A DNA stretch of 64,000 nucleotides from Schaedlerella arabinosiphila (GCF_003885045.1 NZ_RHJS01000002.1:2170001-2234000), one strand, 5' to 3'; shown: positions 37,565 to 47,619, counted from the stretch's first letter. The notes: generated from the letters alone by a model not told the origin. A program made the numbers and translations.

Positions 37565-38605
37565 TTAGTTGATTCCTCTGTCAGCCATGAACTTCTCAAG
37601 ACGCTCTTTTGCCGCTGCGATCTGAAGCTCTGACGCTGCTTCTTCTCTCTGATACTGTGTCAGGTATACCAGAAGTCCTCTCATTGCCGTCAGACGGTTT
37701 CCAGCCTCATCCCAGCAAAGTGAAGAATCAGAATCCGCAACTTCGTCTGTCACATCCTCGCCTCTGGTTGCCGGCAGGCAGTGCATGAACTTGCATCCGA
37801 TGTTTCCAAGGCTCATCAGTTCTCTGTTTACCTGGTAGTCGCCGAATACGCGTACACGCTCTTCCTTTGGCATCTCGTTTTCATACAGGCCGTACCATAC
37901 GTCTGTGTAGATGAAGTCAGCGCCCTTTACATCCTCTCTGTTGTCAGAGGTCAGGAAGGTTGCTCCGCTTTCCTTGCAGTTCTCTTCGATCTTAGCCAGG
38001 CATGCTGCGCTGGGGCTGTCCTGAAGCTGATGTCCCTTCGGTCCGTAGTGTACGAACTTCATGCCCAGCTTTGTGGTGATCATTGCCAGGGATGCGCAAA
38101 CCTGTGTCGCGTCGCCTACGAATACCACCTTGCAGTCTTCCAGTTTCTTTCCTCTCGGCAGGTTCTCTACGATGGTGCAGAGGTCGCCGATTTCCTGGGT
38201 CGGATGGTTGTAATCGGACATTCCGTTGAGTACCGGGATGGAACATGCGCTTGCCAAGTCTACAACTGTCTTATGCTCAATTACACGTGCCATCACTACA
38301 TCGATCAACTGGGACAGTACCTTACCTGTATCGCCGATGGTCTCGTGTCCGCCTAACTGGATCATGCCAGGTCCAAGGTACTGTGCGTGTCCGCCCAGCT
38401 GTTCCATAGCAGTCTCAAAGGATACACGAGTTCTTGTGGAGGACTGCTGGAAGATCATTCCCAGTGTCTTGCCCTTCATGAGCGGCGGATTGTAACCTGC
38501 CTTGATGCTCTTCTTGATCTCCAGGGAAAGGTGGATAATGTCAAGCAGTTCTTCCTTTGTGAAATCCATTGTGTCGATGAAGTGTCTTACGCCATTTGCA
38601 TACAT
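37565..38605 (-). CDS. ptcA: Putrescine carbamoyltransferase
   Basis: Phosphorolyses carbamoylputrescine to putrescine and carbamoyl phosphate. 346 residues with the carbamoyl-phosphate site [12 protein letters not shown], the [12 protein letters not shown] motif and [11 protein letters not shown]. The assignment to putrescine in place of ornithine rests on [18 protein letters not shown], typical of PTCs, on the C-terminal helical extension, and on lying between agmatine deiminase and carbamate kinase. A perfect palindrome (38674-38695) sits in the 113-bp gap before it. Confidence 0.9.
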   Translation of the reverse strand: MYANGVRHFIDTMDFTKEELLDIIHLSLEIKKSIKAGYNPPLMKGKTLGMIFQQSSTRTRVSFETAMEQLGGHAQYLGPGMIQLGGHETIGDTGKVLSQLIDVVMARVIEHKTVVDLASACSIPVLNGMSDYNHPTQEIGDLCTIVENLPRGKKLEDCKVVFVGDATQVCASLAMITTKLGMKFVHYGPKGHQLQDSPSAACLAKIEENCKESGATFLTSDNREDVKGADFIYTDVWYGLYENEMPKEERVRVFGDYQVNRELMSLGNIGCKFMHCLPATRGEDVTDEVADSDSSLCWDEAGNRLTAMRGLLVYLTQYQREEAASELQIAAAKERLEKFMADRGIN

Positions 38606-38673
38606 AATTGTAATCTCCTTTTTCTTTTAAATTTATTATTTTTTTAATTGGTATCTGTATGATGTTTCCATTG

Positions 38674-38695
38674 CCGCGGGCAGGCCTGCCCGCGG
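38674..38695 (-). promoter_or_regulatory. 22-bp perfect GC-rich palindrome between aguA and ptcA
   Basis: CCGCGGGCAGG is followed directly by its reverse complement, ending 24 bases before the aguA stop side and 69 bases before the ptcA start. No T-run follows on the minus strand. It most likely forms a stable intercistronic RNA hairpin that protects or separates messages. Confidence 0.6.
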
Positions 38696-38718
38696 GCCTT
38701 GTCATATATTCAGGTTGA

Positions 38719-39819
38719 TTAAGCCTTCGGCTGCTGCTGTGTGATACAGTGGATGTTTCCGCCGCCATAAGCAACTTCTGTTGTCTGCACGCCTACGATC
38801 TTGCGGTCCGGATAGATTTCCTGCATCTGTTTTACTGCAAGCTCATCATTCTCATCGCCGTACTGGGGCAGGATGATGGCTCCGTTTACGATCAGGTAAT
38901 TCAGATAAGAAGCGATGGAAATCTCGCCTTCTTCACGCGGAATTGCGCCCTCTGAATAATCGATCGTGTCTGCGTCCTTCAAGTAGCAGGGCTCTTTGGT
39001 CATGCACAGTTTATGTACTTTGAGCTTGCGTCCCTTTGCGTCTGTCTGCTCGCACAGGAACTTATAAGCATCCTGCGCCTGCTGATAGAACGGATGGTTC
39101 TCATCGTCTGTATAAATACATACAACCTCACCAGGAGCGACAAAGCAAGCCACGTCGTCGATATGTCCGTTGGTCTCATACGGATCGATTCCGTCTTTTA
39201 CCCAGATTACTTTCTCTGCATTCAGATAATCTTTGAGGATCTGCTCTAATTCCGCCTTGCTCTTGTCCGGATTTCTGCTTTCATGGAGCAGGCACATCTC
39301 TGTTGTGAGAACTGTTCCCTCTCCGTCTGTATGGATGGAGCCGCCTTCCAGGACGATTCCCGGCCTGTAGCTGTCAGCGCCTGCAATCTCACACATCTTG
39401 CGTGCGATCATAGCATCCTGATCCCATGGGAAGTAAAGTCCGTCGATCAATCCGCCGTAAGCGTTGAAATCCCAGTCAACCGCTCTTAAGCCGCCCTTGT
39501 CATTGATCAGGAACGTAGCGCCTGTATCACGAATCCAGGAATCGTCGTTGGTCATTTCGATGATGCTGATATTATCGGTTCCTCCCAGACGCGCAATTGC
39601 ATTCTCATACTGTGCAGGAGGTACACACATCTTCACCGGTTCAAATTCCGCGATTGCTTTTGCTACGTTGCAGTAAGCTACCTGCGCAGGCTTTGCGCCC
39701 TGACGCCAGTTGTCGTTTCTCCATGGCCACAGCATCCATATGCATTCCTGCTCTTCAAATTCTCCCGGCATACGATAGCCGTCCTGCTTCGGAGTGGTTC
39801 CTTCAATTCTCTTTGCCAT
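38719..39819 (-). CDS. aguA: Agmatine deiminase
   Basis: Hydrolyses agmatine to N-carbamoylputrescine and ammonia. 366 residues, the normal length, of the pentein guanidino-group-modifying fold. Visible motifs: MPGEFEEQECIWMLWPWRNDNWR, NDDSWIRDTGATFLIND, LEGGSIHTDGEGTVLTTE, ETNGHIDDVACFVAPGEV and the catalytic cysteine in YGGGNIHCITQQQPKA. Central enzyme of the operon aguD-aguA-ptcA-arcC. Confidence 0.96.
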   Translation of the reverse strand: MAKRIEGTTPKQDGYRMPGEFEEQECIWMLWPWRNDNWRQGAKPAQVAYCNVAKAIAEFEPVKMCVPPAQYENAIARLGGTDNISIIEMTNDDSWIRDTGATFLINDKGGLRAVDWDFNAYGGLIDGLYFPWDQDAMIARKMCEIAGADSYRPGIVLEGGSIHTDGEGTVLTTEMCLLHESRNPDKSKAELEQILKDYLNAEKVIWVKDGIDPYETNGHIDDVACFVAPGEVVCIYTDDENHPFYQQAQDAYKFLCEQTDAKGRKLKVHKLCMTKEPCYLKDADTIDYSEGAIPREEGEISIASYLNYLIVNGAIILPQYGDENDELAVKQMQEIYPDRKIVGVQTTEVAYGGGNIHCITQQQPKA

Positions 39820-40005
39820 TTTTTTTCATCCTTTCTTTTATTTATATATTTTTAAGTCCTTGTGCGGGACTTATTTGCACTTAGCAATTCTTCTTTGACT
39901 CCCCGCGCCGCGCGGCACATGACACGGCACGGGACCAAATATCAGCTATACTTCATTTTTTTTGCACCAGGCAGCCTCTTAAGGGCCGCTTACGTGCGGT
40001 TTGTT

Positions 40006-41361
40006 TTACTCTTTGCCCTTCATCCGGATGATGATTTCACCGAGTACGATGAAAATGATCGCTCCGATGGTGATCGGAAGTGTTGCTGAAAGCGTATCCG
40101 GATCAAAGGACAGTGGAACTGCCGTAAAGATGATGGATACGATGATCAGGATCATCGGGATGTATGCCAGCAGTGTCAATCCGATTCCGCTTCCGGGAAC
40201 ACGGAACGGTCTCTCCGTATCCGGATCCTCCTTGCGGAGTTTCAAAAATCCCGGGAATACCGGAATGTATGACATCAAGAACATTACCAGGTTCAGTGCG
40301 AAGAAGCTCCAGAACAAATCCTGGTTCGGGATAAACGGCGCTGCAACGACTACGATAGAAGCAACCACTGCTGTCGTCATGATCCCGCCTACCGGCATGT
40401 TGTTCTTCGGATCTCTTTTTGCGAAGATCGCAGGCATGTCTCCATTCTCTGCCGCTGCCGCTGCACCTTCGTGAACGCCTGTTGACCAGGAGATCATATT
40501 TCCAAACAGGGTCAGGCCGAATAAAACTGCCACCGCGGAGATGAAGATTCCGCCTTCCTTGCCTGTCAGAAGCATAAACGCATCGATCATTCCGCTGTCG
40601 GTGCTGACCTCAGATGTAGGAATCGCCGCTCCGATCCCAAACGCGGAGAACATATAGATGGCCGCAATCGCGATACCGCCTATTACAATCGCCTGGGGGA
40701 TCTGCTTCTTCGGGTCTTCCATATCATCGGACATGGTACAGATTACTTCAAATCCAAGCATATTGAAGATGATAACGGAGATGAAGGATAAGCTGTCCAG
40801 GTCGAAAGAAGGCAGCAGATTGGAAAATGTAATCGGATTTGCCATGCCGTTTTTCGCAATTCCCATCACTCCGAAGATACCAACGCCGATTGCCAGGATC
40901 ACCTTGATCGCCGCGGAACCGTTCAGAATCCACACCGCATCTGCGGTAGGAGTCCGAGCGATCAGTGCTACGATCCATACAAATGCAAGTTCTATAATGA
41001 TGGCTGCAATGGTATTTAACTCTTTCCCGGTAATCACCGCGTATAAGTCCGGAAACATAACTGCAAGTGATGCTGTCCACAGCGGGAAGTTGATCCAGTA
41101 GTACCAGGATACTCTTGCCCCCATCCTGTGGCCGTATGCCGCGGATACCCAGTCATAAAGTCCGCCTCCATTATCATAGGTCGTTCCCATCTCCGAGGAG
41201 ATCAATCCATATGGAAGCAGGAATAATATGATCATGAAGATCCACCAGAAGTACTGTGAGTTGCCGATCGCCGCTACAGGAGCAGCCGCTTCTGCTACGA
41301 ATACAACACAGATGACTGTGAGTATGCAGCTCAGCATACTAAATTTTTTCTTTTCGCCCAT
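40006..41361 (-). CDS. aguD: Agmatine/putrescine antiporter (APC family)
   Basis: Amino acid-polyamine-organocation permease, 451 residues with about twelve membrane segments. Starts MGEKKKFSMLSCILTVICVV at 41361 (AAAGGAG eight bases upstream); the 28 extra residues from 41445 have no site. The GxG-type substrate region in the first segment reads EAAAPVAAIGNSQYFWW. Close to other polyamine or glutamate/GABA antiporters. Exchange of agmatine for putrescine is inferred from the linked pathway genes. First gene of the operon, promoter at 41614-41641. Confidence 0.85.
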   Translation of the reverse strand: MGEKKKFSMLSCILTVICVVFVAEAAAPVAAIGNSQYFWWIFMIILFLLPYGLISSEMGTTYDNGGGLYDWVSAAYGHRMGARVSWYYWINFPLWTASLAVMFPDLYAVITGKELNTIAAIIIELAFVWIVALIARTPTADAVWILNGSAAIKVILAIGVGIFGVMGIAKNGMANPITFSNLLPSFDLDSLSFISVIIFNMLGFEVICTMSDDMEDPKKQIPQAIVIGGIAIAAIYMFSAFGIGAAIPTSEVSTDSGMIDAFMLLTGKEGGIFISAVAVLFGLTLFGNMISWSTGVHEGAAAAAENGDMPAIFAKRDPKNNMPVGGIMTTAVVASIVVVAAPFIPNQDLFWSFFALNLVMFLMSYIPVFPGFLKLRKEDPDTERPFRVPGSGIGLTLLAYIPMILIIVSIIFTAVPLSFDPDTLSATLPITIGAIIFIVLGEIIIRMKGKE

Positions 41362-41613
41362 TTGCCAAGCTCCTTTCTCTTTCGGAACTCTTCTATAATA
41401 ATAAGGAAGATTCTGCGGTATGCCCATTTTATTAAATCCGCTCATTTCCTCTATATACTTATGAAGCGTTCCTCATTCCTTATTTAGTTGTAAATGTGCC
41501 GCGGGCATTTGCAATGCCCTTTAGTGCGCAGCCCCTTCTTAATCATTTCCGTCTTTCCTGAAATAGAAAAGCGGCTGCTTTGTTTCACCGCTTGGTGCGG
41601 TTGTTATGATGGT

Positions 41614-41658
41614 ATTCTAGCACGTAAAAAACAGGTTTAAAATAGCCCTTTTGGGTTA
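41614..41658 (-). promoter_or_regulatory. Promoter of the agmatine operon with an upstream dyad
   Basis: Minus-strand TTTAAA (41636-41641) and TAGAAT (41614-41619), 16 bases apart, leave a leader of about 245 bases. Just upstream of the -35, TAACCC-AAAA-GGGCTA (41643-41658) is a near-perfect dyad and a candidate AguR site. The leader holds two modest hairpins (41503-41519; 41570-41594). Confidence 0.45.
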
Positions 41659-41707
41659 GTTTTTTTATTTATTTTGTGAATATCACATATAAACTCTTCT
41701 AAACTTT

Positions 41708-41790
41708 TGTGCAATTTGCACATTTCAAAATCAGTCCCGTGCCATTCTCTTGAAAAAAGGATTTACTCTCTTTTTCTTTTCTGCTATACT
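41708..41790 (+). promoter_or_regulatory. aguR promoter and 15-bp palindrome
   Basis: TTTACT (41762-41767) and TATACT (41785-41790) are 17 bases apart and face aguR. Upstream, TGTGCAATTTGCACA (41708-41722) is a perfect dyad lying between the two divergent promoters. It is a candidate regulator site. The whole gene-free gap 41362-41837 holds only these elements and the agmatine operon leader. Confidence 0.5.
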
Positions 41791-41837
41791 AAGGTCATGC
41801 CCATTGCCAGAATATTTTAAAAAGGTGGCATTTCACT

Positions 41838-42971
41838 ATGGAAGTCTTATTATTGATCTACAACTTATTGCTGCAGATCTTATATTGCATCCCCGTGGTT
41901 TATGCATGGATACTTTTCCAGCATACAAGGAACTATTTGTATCTGTATATTACAGGCTTATTTTTCTTCTATTCCGTTGAGAACGTGATCATATTCATCA
42001 CAGAATTTGATAGCACGTTCGCAAAATTTTATGACACGACGTTCATGTCCGTCCCCACGGCGCGGACAATTATTTTTGTTGCCGTTCTTCTGTTTCTGCT
42101 CCTGATTACAGCCTCCATCTTAAAGGAAACCGTCAATTATCTCTTGCTGTCCCTCCTGGGCCTTATCACCCTCTACATGCTGTTTATCCCCATGATGAAG
42201 GACAGCGCCATGAAGGTGTTTATTTATTATACGCCCTGTCAGATTTTTTCGTTTTTAATCGGTATCTATGGAATGAGACGGCTGAAATCGCACCCGGAAC
42301 ACTATGACGAAACACTCAGGAAGCGATTTCACCGGGCTTTTTTCTGGACTGCCGTATTCTCGATCCTGATCATTGTGGAAGACTGGATCGTCATATTCAA
42401 TTTTGATAATTATGGGGTCACCGGCATCCGTATCACAAACCGAAGCTTTACCGAAAACCTGATGAGCATCTACTTCGTATATACTGCGCTGCGCATCTTA
42501 GGGCCCTATCTGCGTTCTTTCATGGTGTCCTCTGCCGGAAATGCCCAAACCCAGGCGGTTTTGGCCCAGGACATGCCGTCCGGACAGGATGCCGATACAG
42601 GACCGGGGGCAGATTCTTCAGAATACGTACCAGACGGAGCATCCAATGGGCCCGCCCCAGCGGAACCCTCTGCACAAATTCAGGAGCCGCCGCTGGATGC
42701 CGGCTTTCGCTCTCCGGGTGCATCCCCGGAAGACGCCTTCTCTGAGAGGGCAGACTATTCCAAGTTCTATCTGTTCAGCAGGGACTACCAGCTCACGCCA
42801 AGGGAGCAGCACATCCTGCAGCTTCTGCTGGATAATAAGACGAATGTGGAGATTGCGGACGACCTGTGCATTTCCATCGGCACCGCCAAGGCGCATGTGC
42901 ACAATATCTTTGCCAAGGTAGAGGTGAAGAAACGGCAGCAGCTTTTAGACGTGTATGAGAAATTCGGATAA
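41838..42971 (+). CDS. aguR: Membrane-bound LuxR-type regulator (AguR-like)
   Basis: 377 residues. Residues 1-225 carry about seven hydrophobic segments, 235-300 is a Pro/Gly/Ser/Asp-rich linker (GQDADTGPGADSSEYVPDGA), and 310-377 is a LuxR helix-turn-helix (LTPREQHILQLLLDNKTNVE, then SIGTAKAHVHNIFAKVEVKK). Membrane-embedded LuxR regulators control agmatine deiminase operons in streptococci and enterococci, and this gene is divergent from that operon here, so sensing agmatine is the natural inference. AAGGTGG lies nine bases before the ATG. Confidence 0.85.
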   Translation: MEVLLLIYNLLLQILYCIPVVYAWILFQHTRNYLYLYITGLFFFYSVENVIIFITEFDSTFAKFYDTTFMSVPTARTIIFVAVLLFLLLITASILKETVNYLLLSLLGLITLYMLFIPMMKDSAMKVFIYYTPCQIFSFLIGIYGMRRLKSHPEHYDETLRKRFHRAFFWTAVFSILIIVEDWIVIFNFDNYGVTGIRITNRSFTENLMSIYFVYTALRILGPYLRSFMVSSAGNAQTQAVLAQDMPSGQDADTGPGADSSEYVPDGASNGPAPAEPSAQIQEPPLDAGFRSPGASPEDAFSERADYSKFYLFSRDYQLTPREQHILQLLLDNKTNVEIADDLCISIGTAKAHVHNIFAKVEVKKRQQLLDVYEKFG

Positions 42972-42988
42972 CCGCTTTTTTTCCGTCC

Positions 42989-43016
42989 GGTACGGCGCAG
43001 CAGCCTGCGCCGTACC
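42989..43016 (+). terminator. Terminator-like hairpin after aguR
   Basis: A perfect 12-bp stem (GGTACGGCGCAG at 42989-43000 with 43005-43016) and a CAGC loop, followed by ATTTACTGTATTTTC. The T-run is poor, but the stem is very stable and lies between convergent units. Confidence 0.6.
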
Positions 43017-43034
43017 ATTTACTGTATTTTCATA

Positions 43035-43505
43035 TCAAATCAGATCTTTTCTTTCCGCATTGCTGACGGACAGTACCGCAAACACAAAGGAAACGGCTGT
43101 CAGAATCATTGGAAACACCGCATTGGCCGACATCGTAAAATCTCCCACATTGGCCTGGGTCAGAAAAATCAGTAAAAACGAGGTGACCACCGCCGCCTTC
43201 GAAGATTTCGCAGCCAGCCCCACAAACAGCGCAATAAAGCTCATACTTACGATTGTCACGGATTTTAGGATCAGTTGGATATAAAACGCCAGGCTGCCCA
43301 TGTCAAAATCAATGGCAAACGAGGACTGCATGGATCTTGCCCCGAAAAACACCCACAGATAGATCGCCAGCTTTGTCAGCGTCAGCGCCAGAAAGTTGAA
43401 GATCCAGACCGCGATCATCTGGGACGCCAGTATCTTCTGCCGTTTGATGGGATAGGAAAACATCACAGCCCCCTGTCTCCTTCCAATCCCAAAAGAAAAC
43501 AGCAA
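43035..43505 (-). pseudogene. C-terminal remnant of an ABC-2 type permease
   Basis: About 156 codons encode four membrane segments with GIGRRQGAVMFSYPIKRQKIL at the start, typical of the middle of an ABC-2 permease. The N-terminal half and a start site are missing; only AT-rich sequence lies between it and the exporter gene at 43544. No ATPase partner gene is adjacent. I read it as the leftover of a deletion. Confidence 0.65.
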
Positions 43506-43543
43506 TATTCTCTATTAATACCTTTTTATCTTTTTATACATGA

Positions 43544-45439
43544 TCAGCCAATTCTTTTTGCAGTTTCCTGATATTTCTTCTGATTTTTCTGCATATCCCG
43601 TAATTTTCCGGTATATAGCTGATAATACATCCCCTTTTTTGCCAGCAGACTATCATGGTTTCCCCGTTCCACGATACGCCCATGATCCAATACCATGATC
43701 ACATTCGAATTTTTGATCGTGGAAAGCCTGTGGGCAATCACAAATACTGTTCTTCCCTGCATTAACTGATCCATACCTTCCTGTACGATTTTCTCCGTCC
43801 GTGTGTCGATACTAGAAGTCGCTTCGTCCAGTATCAATACCGGAGGATCCGCCACTGCTACTCTGGCAATCGCCAGGAGCTGGCGCTGTCCTTGAGAAAG
43901 GCTTCCGCCGCTGCCCTTCAGAACGGTTTGATACCCTTCCGGCAGTTTCATGATAAAATCATGGGCATTTGCCAGTTTCGCGGCCCTTATCACTTCTTCT
44001 TCCGTGGCGTTTAACTTTCCGTACCGGATATTATCCATTACTGTTCCTGTAAATAAATGTGTATCCTGCAGGACAATTCCAAGGGAATGCCGCAGGTCTT
44101 CCTTCCGGATCTTGTTAATGTTGATCCCGTCATACCGGATCTTGCCGTCCTGGATATCATAAAATCGGTTCAGCAGGTTGGTGATCGTTGTTTTTCCGGC
44201 CCCCGTCGCTCCTACAAAGGCTACCTTCTGCCCCGGCCTTGCAAAAATCTCAATATCATGCAGAACCTCTTTGTCTTCCGTATAACCAAAGTCCACATGG
44301 TCAAAGACCACATCTCCCTGCATGGGCTGATAGGTGGTGGTGCCATCCGCTTTGTGATAATGCTTCCAGGCCCAGATCCCTGTTCTGCCTGAAACCTCCA
44401 GCAGGCTTCCCTGCTCGTCATAGCGGGCATTTACCAGCTTTACATATCCATCGTCTTTTTCCGGTTCTTCATCCAAAAGGCCAAAGATCCTCTCTGCTCC
44501 CGCAATCGCCATGATGATAGAATTCAGCTGCTGGGAAAGCTGGGAGATCGGCTGGTTGAAGGAACGTGAAAACTGCAGGAAGGAGGCCAGCGTTCCAAGG
44601 GTCATGCGGCCGCCAAAGATGGACAGGCACGCACCCGCCATTGCGATCACCGCATAGCTGACATAGCCAAGATTCCCGAGTACCGGCATCAGGATACTGG
44701 CATACCGGTTGGCATTGTTGGCACTGTCGCGCAGCTTATCATTCAATTCCCTGAATTCCTGTATACTGGCTTCTTCATGGCAAAACACCTTCACTACTTT
44801 CTGTCCTTCCATCATTTCCTCTATATAGCCATTCAGGTTGCCTACGTCTGTCTGCTGTTTTACAAAATAATATCCGCTTTTTGAGGATATAGTCTTCGTC
44901 GCAAATACCATGCAGATGACCATCACCACCGTGATCAGTGTCAGCGGCCGGCTTAAGGCCAGCATGGAAAGGAATACACCCACAATCGTGATCACTGCGG
45001 ACAGCATCTGCGGTATACTCTGGCTGATCACCTGCCGCAGTGTATCCGTGTCATTGGTGTAGATGCTCATGATATCCCCATGGGATTTTGTATCAAAATA
45101 GCGAATCGGCAGATGCTCCATATGGCGGAACAAGTCATCCCTTACAGCCTTTAACATTCCCTGTGACACATAGATCATGACGAAGTTATACGCCCATGTG
45201 CAGAACACGCCGATGTAGTAGACTGCCGCCATTACAAGCAATGCCCGAAAAAGAGGCGCCAGGTCGGGCTGTCTCTGATTTACAAACGGCAGGATATAAT
45301 CATCAATCAGATTCCTCATGAACAGGGTGCCGCCGATATTTGCAGCGGTGCTGACCACAATACAGAATGCCACCAACAGGCACTGCCATTTATACTGTTT
45401 CAGGATATATACGATCAGACGATTTAAGGTTGCGCCCAT
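43544..45439 (-). CDS. ABC exporter half-transporter (membrane plus ATPase), subunit 2
   Basis: 631 residues: six membrane segments (1-330) fused to an ATPase domain with GATGAGKTTITNLL, the modified signature LSQGQRQLLAIARV, Walker B ILDEATSSID with its catalytic glutamate, and IAHRLSTI. A 30-residue insertion near residue 345 (RYDEQGSLLEVSGRTGIWAW) is typical of the Lachnospiraceae BmrD/YfiC-like group. Pairs with the subunit at 45446-47188, six bases upstream. Likely exports drugs or lipids, unproven. Confidence 0.92.
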   Translation of the reverse strand: MGATLNRLIVYILKQYKWQCLLVAFCIVVSTAANIGGTLFMRNLIDDYILPFVNQRQPDLAPLFRALLVMAAVYYIGVFCTWAYNFVMIYVSQGMLKAVRDDLFRHMEHLPIRYFDTKSHGDIMSIYTNDTDTLRQVISQSIPQMLSAVITIVGVFLSMLALSRPLTLITVVMVICMVFATKTISSKSGYYFVKQQTDVGNLNGYIEEMMEGQKVVKVFCHEEASIQEFRELNDKLRDSANNANRYASILMPVLGNLGYVSYAVIAMAGACLSIFGGRMTLGTLASFLQFSRSFNQPISQLSQQLNSIIMAIAGAERIFGLLDEEPEKDDGYVKLVNARYDEQGSLLEVSGRTGIWAWKHYHKADGTTTYQPMQGDVVFDHVDFGYTEDKEVLHDIEIFARPGQKVAFVGATGAGKTTITNLLNRFYDIQDGKIRYDGININKIRKEDLRHSLGIVLQDTHLFTGTVMDNIRYGKLNATEEEVIRAAKLANAHDFIMKLPEGYQTVLKGSGGSLSQGQRQLLAIARVAVADPPVLILDEATSSIDTRTEKIVQEGMDQLMQGRTVFVIAHRLSTIKNSNVIMVLDHGRIVERGNHDSLLAKKGMYYQLYTGKLRDMQKNQKKYQETAKRIG

Positions 45440-45445
45440 ATTTTT

Positions 45446-47188
45446 TTATTCCCTGCCTTCATGATTGCCGCCCTCCTTTGTCTGTGACTCATAAATTTCC
45501 CTGTAAATCTGGCTGATTGCCAGCAGTTCTTCATGTGTGCCTTCAGCGTCTATCCGGCCGTTATCAAATACCAGGATTCTGTCTGCGTCCTGGATGGATG
45601 AAATCCTCTGGGCTATGATGATCTTTGTAGTATCCGGTATCTGCTCCCGGAATGCTTTACGGATCAGCGCATCTGTCCTGGTATCCACAGCGCTCGTGGA
45701 GTCATCAAGGATGAGGATTTTCGGCTTCTTCAAAAGCGCCCGGGCAATGCAGAGCCTCTGTTTCTGCCCACCGGATAGATTCGCCCCGCCCCGTTCAATA
45801 TATGTGTCATATCCCGCTGGGAAATCCCGGATGAATTCGTCTGCCTGGGCAAGCCGACAGGCATTTATGAGCTCTTCATCCGTTGCGTCTTCTTTTCCCC
45901 ACCGCAGATTTTCCTTGATAGTTCCAGAGAACAGTACATTTTTCTGAAGAACCATGGCCACATTGTCCCGCAGGCTGGACAGGTCATAATCCTTCACAGG
46001 GACTCCGCCAACCCGTACCTCGCCCCTTGTAACATCATACAGCCTTGGGATCAATGCGGCAAAGGAGGACTTTGCACTCCCGGTGCCGCCGAGTACGCCA
46101 ATAATTTCTCCCGGCCTGATATGGATGCTCACATCACTGATCACTTCTTTTCCGGAATTAGACGGATATGCAAAACCTGCCTGGTCAAAATCGACAGAAC
46201 CATCCGCAACCTCTTTGACTGCATGGGGAACATTACATAAATCTGGTTCCTCCTCCAGAACCTCTGAAATCCGCTCCCCTGATGCCCTTGACATAATAAG
46301 CATTACAAAAGTCATGGATACCATCATCAGACTGATCAGGATATTGATGACATATGTAAACATACTCATAAGCTGTCCTTCTGTCAAACTTCCCGCAATG
46401 ATCATTTTTGCGCCCATCCATGAGATCAGCAGGATGCAGGAATACATGGAAAACTGCATGACCGGGGAATTCAGGGCAAGCAGCTTTTCCGCGCTTACAA
46501 ACAGGCTGCGGATTTTTTCGCTTTCCGTTTCAAACCGCCTGATCTCATAGTCCTCCCGTACAAAGGACTTCACGACCCGCATTCCATTCACATTTTCCTG
46601 CACTTTCGCATTCAATTCATCGTATTCATGAAAAACCTTTCTTAAAATTGGGTTTGCCTTCGATGAGATCAAGGCAAGCACGGCTGCCAGAACAATGATC
46701 ACCACCAGAAAGATCAGCGCAAAGCGCGGATGGATCAGAAATGTCATAACCATCGCGCTGGCCAGCATAATCGGCGCCCTTACACAGATGCGGATCGACA
46801 TCTGAAACGCCTGCTGTACATTCATCACATCTGTCGTCATCCTGGTCACAAGCCCTGCCGTAGAAAATTTGTCTATGTTGGAGAAAGAAAACATCTGTAT
46901 CTTTTCATACATAGCCTGCCTCAGATTCATGGCAAAACCGGAGCTGGCGCTGGCCGCCGTCTTTCCGGATTCTACCCCGAAAAATAATGCCAGGCCAGCC
47001 ATTACGATCATTGCCGCCCCGATCATGCATACCGTTTTGATGCTTTGCCTGGTCAGACCATAATCTATAATCGCTGCCATCATCAAAGGAATAATGACCT
47101 CCATGACAACCTCCAAAATGACAAGGATCGGTGTGAGGATGGCATCTTTTTTATAATTCCCGATCTGTTTCAAAAGTGCTTTAAACAT
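45446..47188 (-). CDS. ABC exporter half-transporter, subunit 1 with degenerate site
   Basis: 580 residues: six membrane segments and an ATPase domain. The Walker A is GGTGSAKSSF, with Ala before the Lys, and Walker B reads ILILDDSTSAVD, where Asp replaces the catalytic Glu. With the intact signature LSGGQKQRLCIARAL this is the degenerate half of a heterodimeric exporter, as in BmrC or TM287. AGGAGG upstream. Same strand and close spacing with the kinase-like fragment, the MATE gene and subunit 2 suggest one message from 48978 to 43544. Confidence 0.92.
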   Translation of the reverse strand: MFKALLKQIGNYKKDAILTPILVILEVVMEVIIPLMMAAIIDYGLTRQSIKTVCMIGAAMIVMAGLALFFGVESGKTAASASSGFAMNLRQAMYEKIQMFSFSNIDKFSTAGLVTRMTTDVMNVQQAFQMSIRICVRAPIMLASAMVMTFLIHPRFALIFLVVIIVLAAVLALISSKANPILRKVFHEYDELNAKVQENVNGMRVVKSFVREDYEIRRFETESEKIRSLFVSAEKLLALNSPVMQFSMYSCILLISWMGAKMIIAGSLTEGQLMSMFTYVINILISLMMVSMTFVMLIMSRASGERISEVLEEEPDLCNVPHAVKEVADGSVDFDQAGFAYPSNSGKEVISDVSIHIRPGEIIGVLGGTGSAKSSFAALIPRLYDVTRGEVRVGGVPVKDYDLSSLRDNVAMVLQKNVLFSGTIKENLRWGKEDATDEELINACRLAQADEFIRDFPAGYDTYIERGGANLSGGQKQRLCIARALLKKPKILILDDSTSAVDTRTDALIRKAFREQIPDTTKIIIAQRISSIQDADRILVFDNGRIDAEGTHEELLAISQIYREIYESQTKEGGNHEGRE

Positions 47189-47237
47189 AAGCGCCTCCTG
47201 TTTTCTTCCAAATAATCATTGAAACACAATTCCTGTT

Positions 47238-47606
47238 TTATGAAGTCGGATACATCGTTTTGCAGGCATCTTCAATCATGGAAACACACTTTGAGACGCC
47301 AAACATGCCACTGTCCAGACACAGATGATAATGGAACGCCTCTCCCCATTTTTTATCCGTATAATACTGGTAATAGCCTCCCCGTCCTGCGTACGACAGA
47401 CGCCTTGTCAGGTTGGAGAGCATACCGCTCTCCATATGCTCTCCCTTTTCCTCTACGAACTGCTGATGAAAACCGCTTTCCTTTGCCGTCATTTCTATGA
47501 TTTCTTTATCGTAAAACGGTACATCCAGTTTTTGGGCCAGCTTACTCCCGATCGTATGCCCGCCGCTTCCACACTGTCTGCTTATCGTTATGATCCTTCC
47601 CTGCAT
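47238..47606 (-). pseudogene. Cytidylate kinase-like gene with an in-frame internal deletion
   Basis: 122 residues. The N-terminal 65-75 residues (GRIITISRQCGSGGHTIGSK to HMESGMLSNLTRRL) and the C-terminal 40 or so (YTDKKWGEAFHYHLCLDSGM to CVSMIEDACK) match the ends of the roughly 200-residue Cytidylate_kin2 family, but the middle with the V-GRCADYIL core is absent. Start, binding site (AGGAGG) and frame are intact, so a short protein could be made, but it lacks the catalytic centre. Compare the full-length relative at 34314-34922. Confidence 0.7.
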
Positions 47607-47619
47607 AAATAGATACCTC

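Noticed and set aside
41708..41722. TGTGCAATTTGCACA as a catabolite (CcpA/CRP) site
   Set aside because: It does not match the cre consensus, and a CRP dyad has different spacing; better kept as an unassigned operator.
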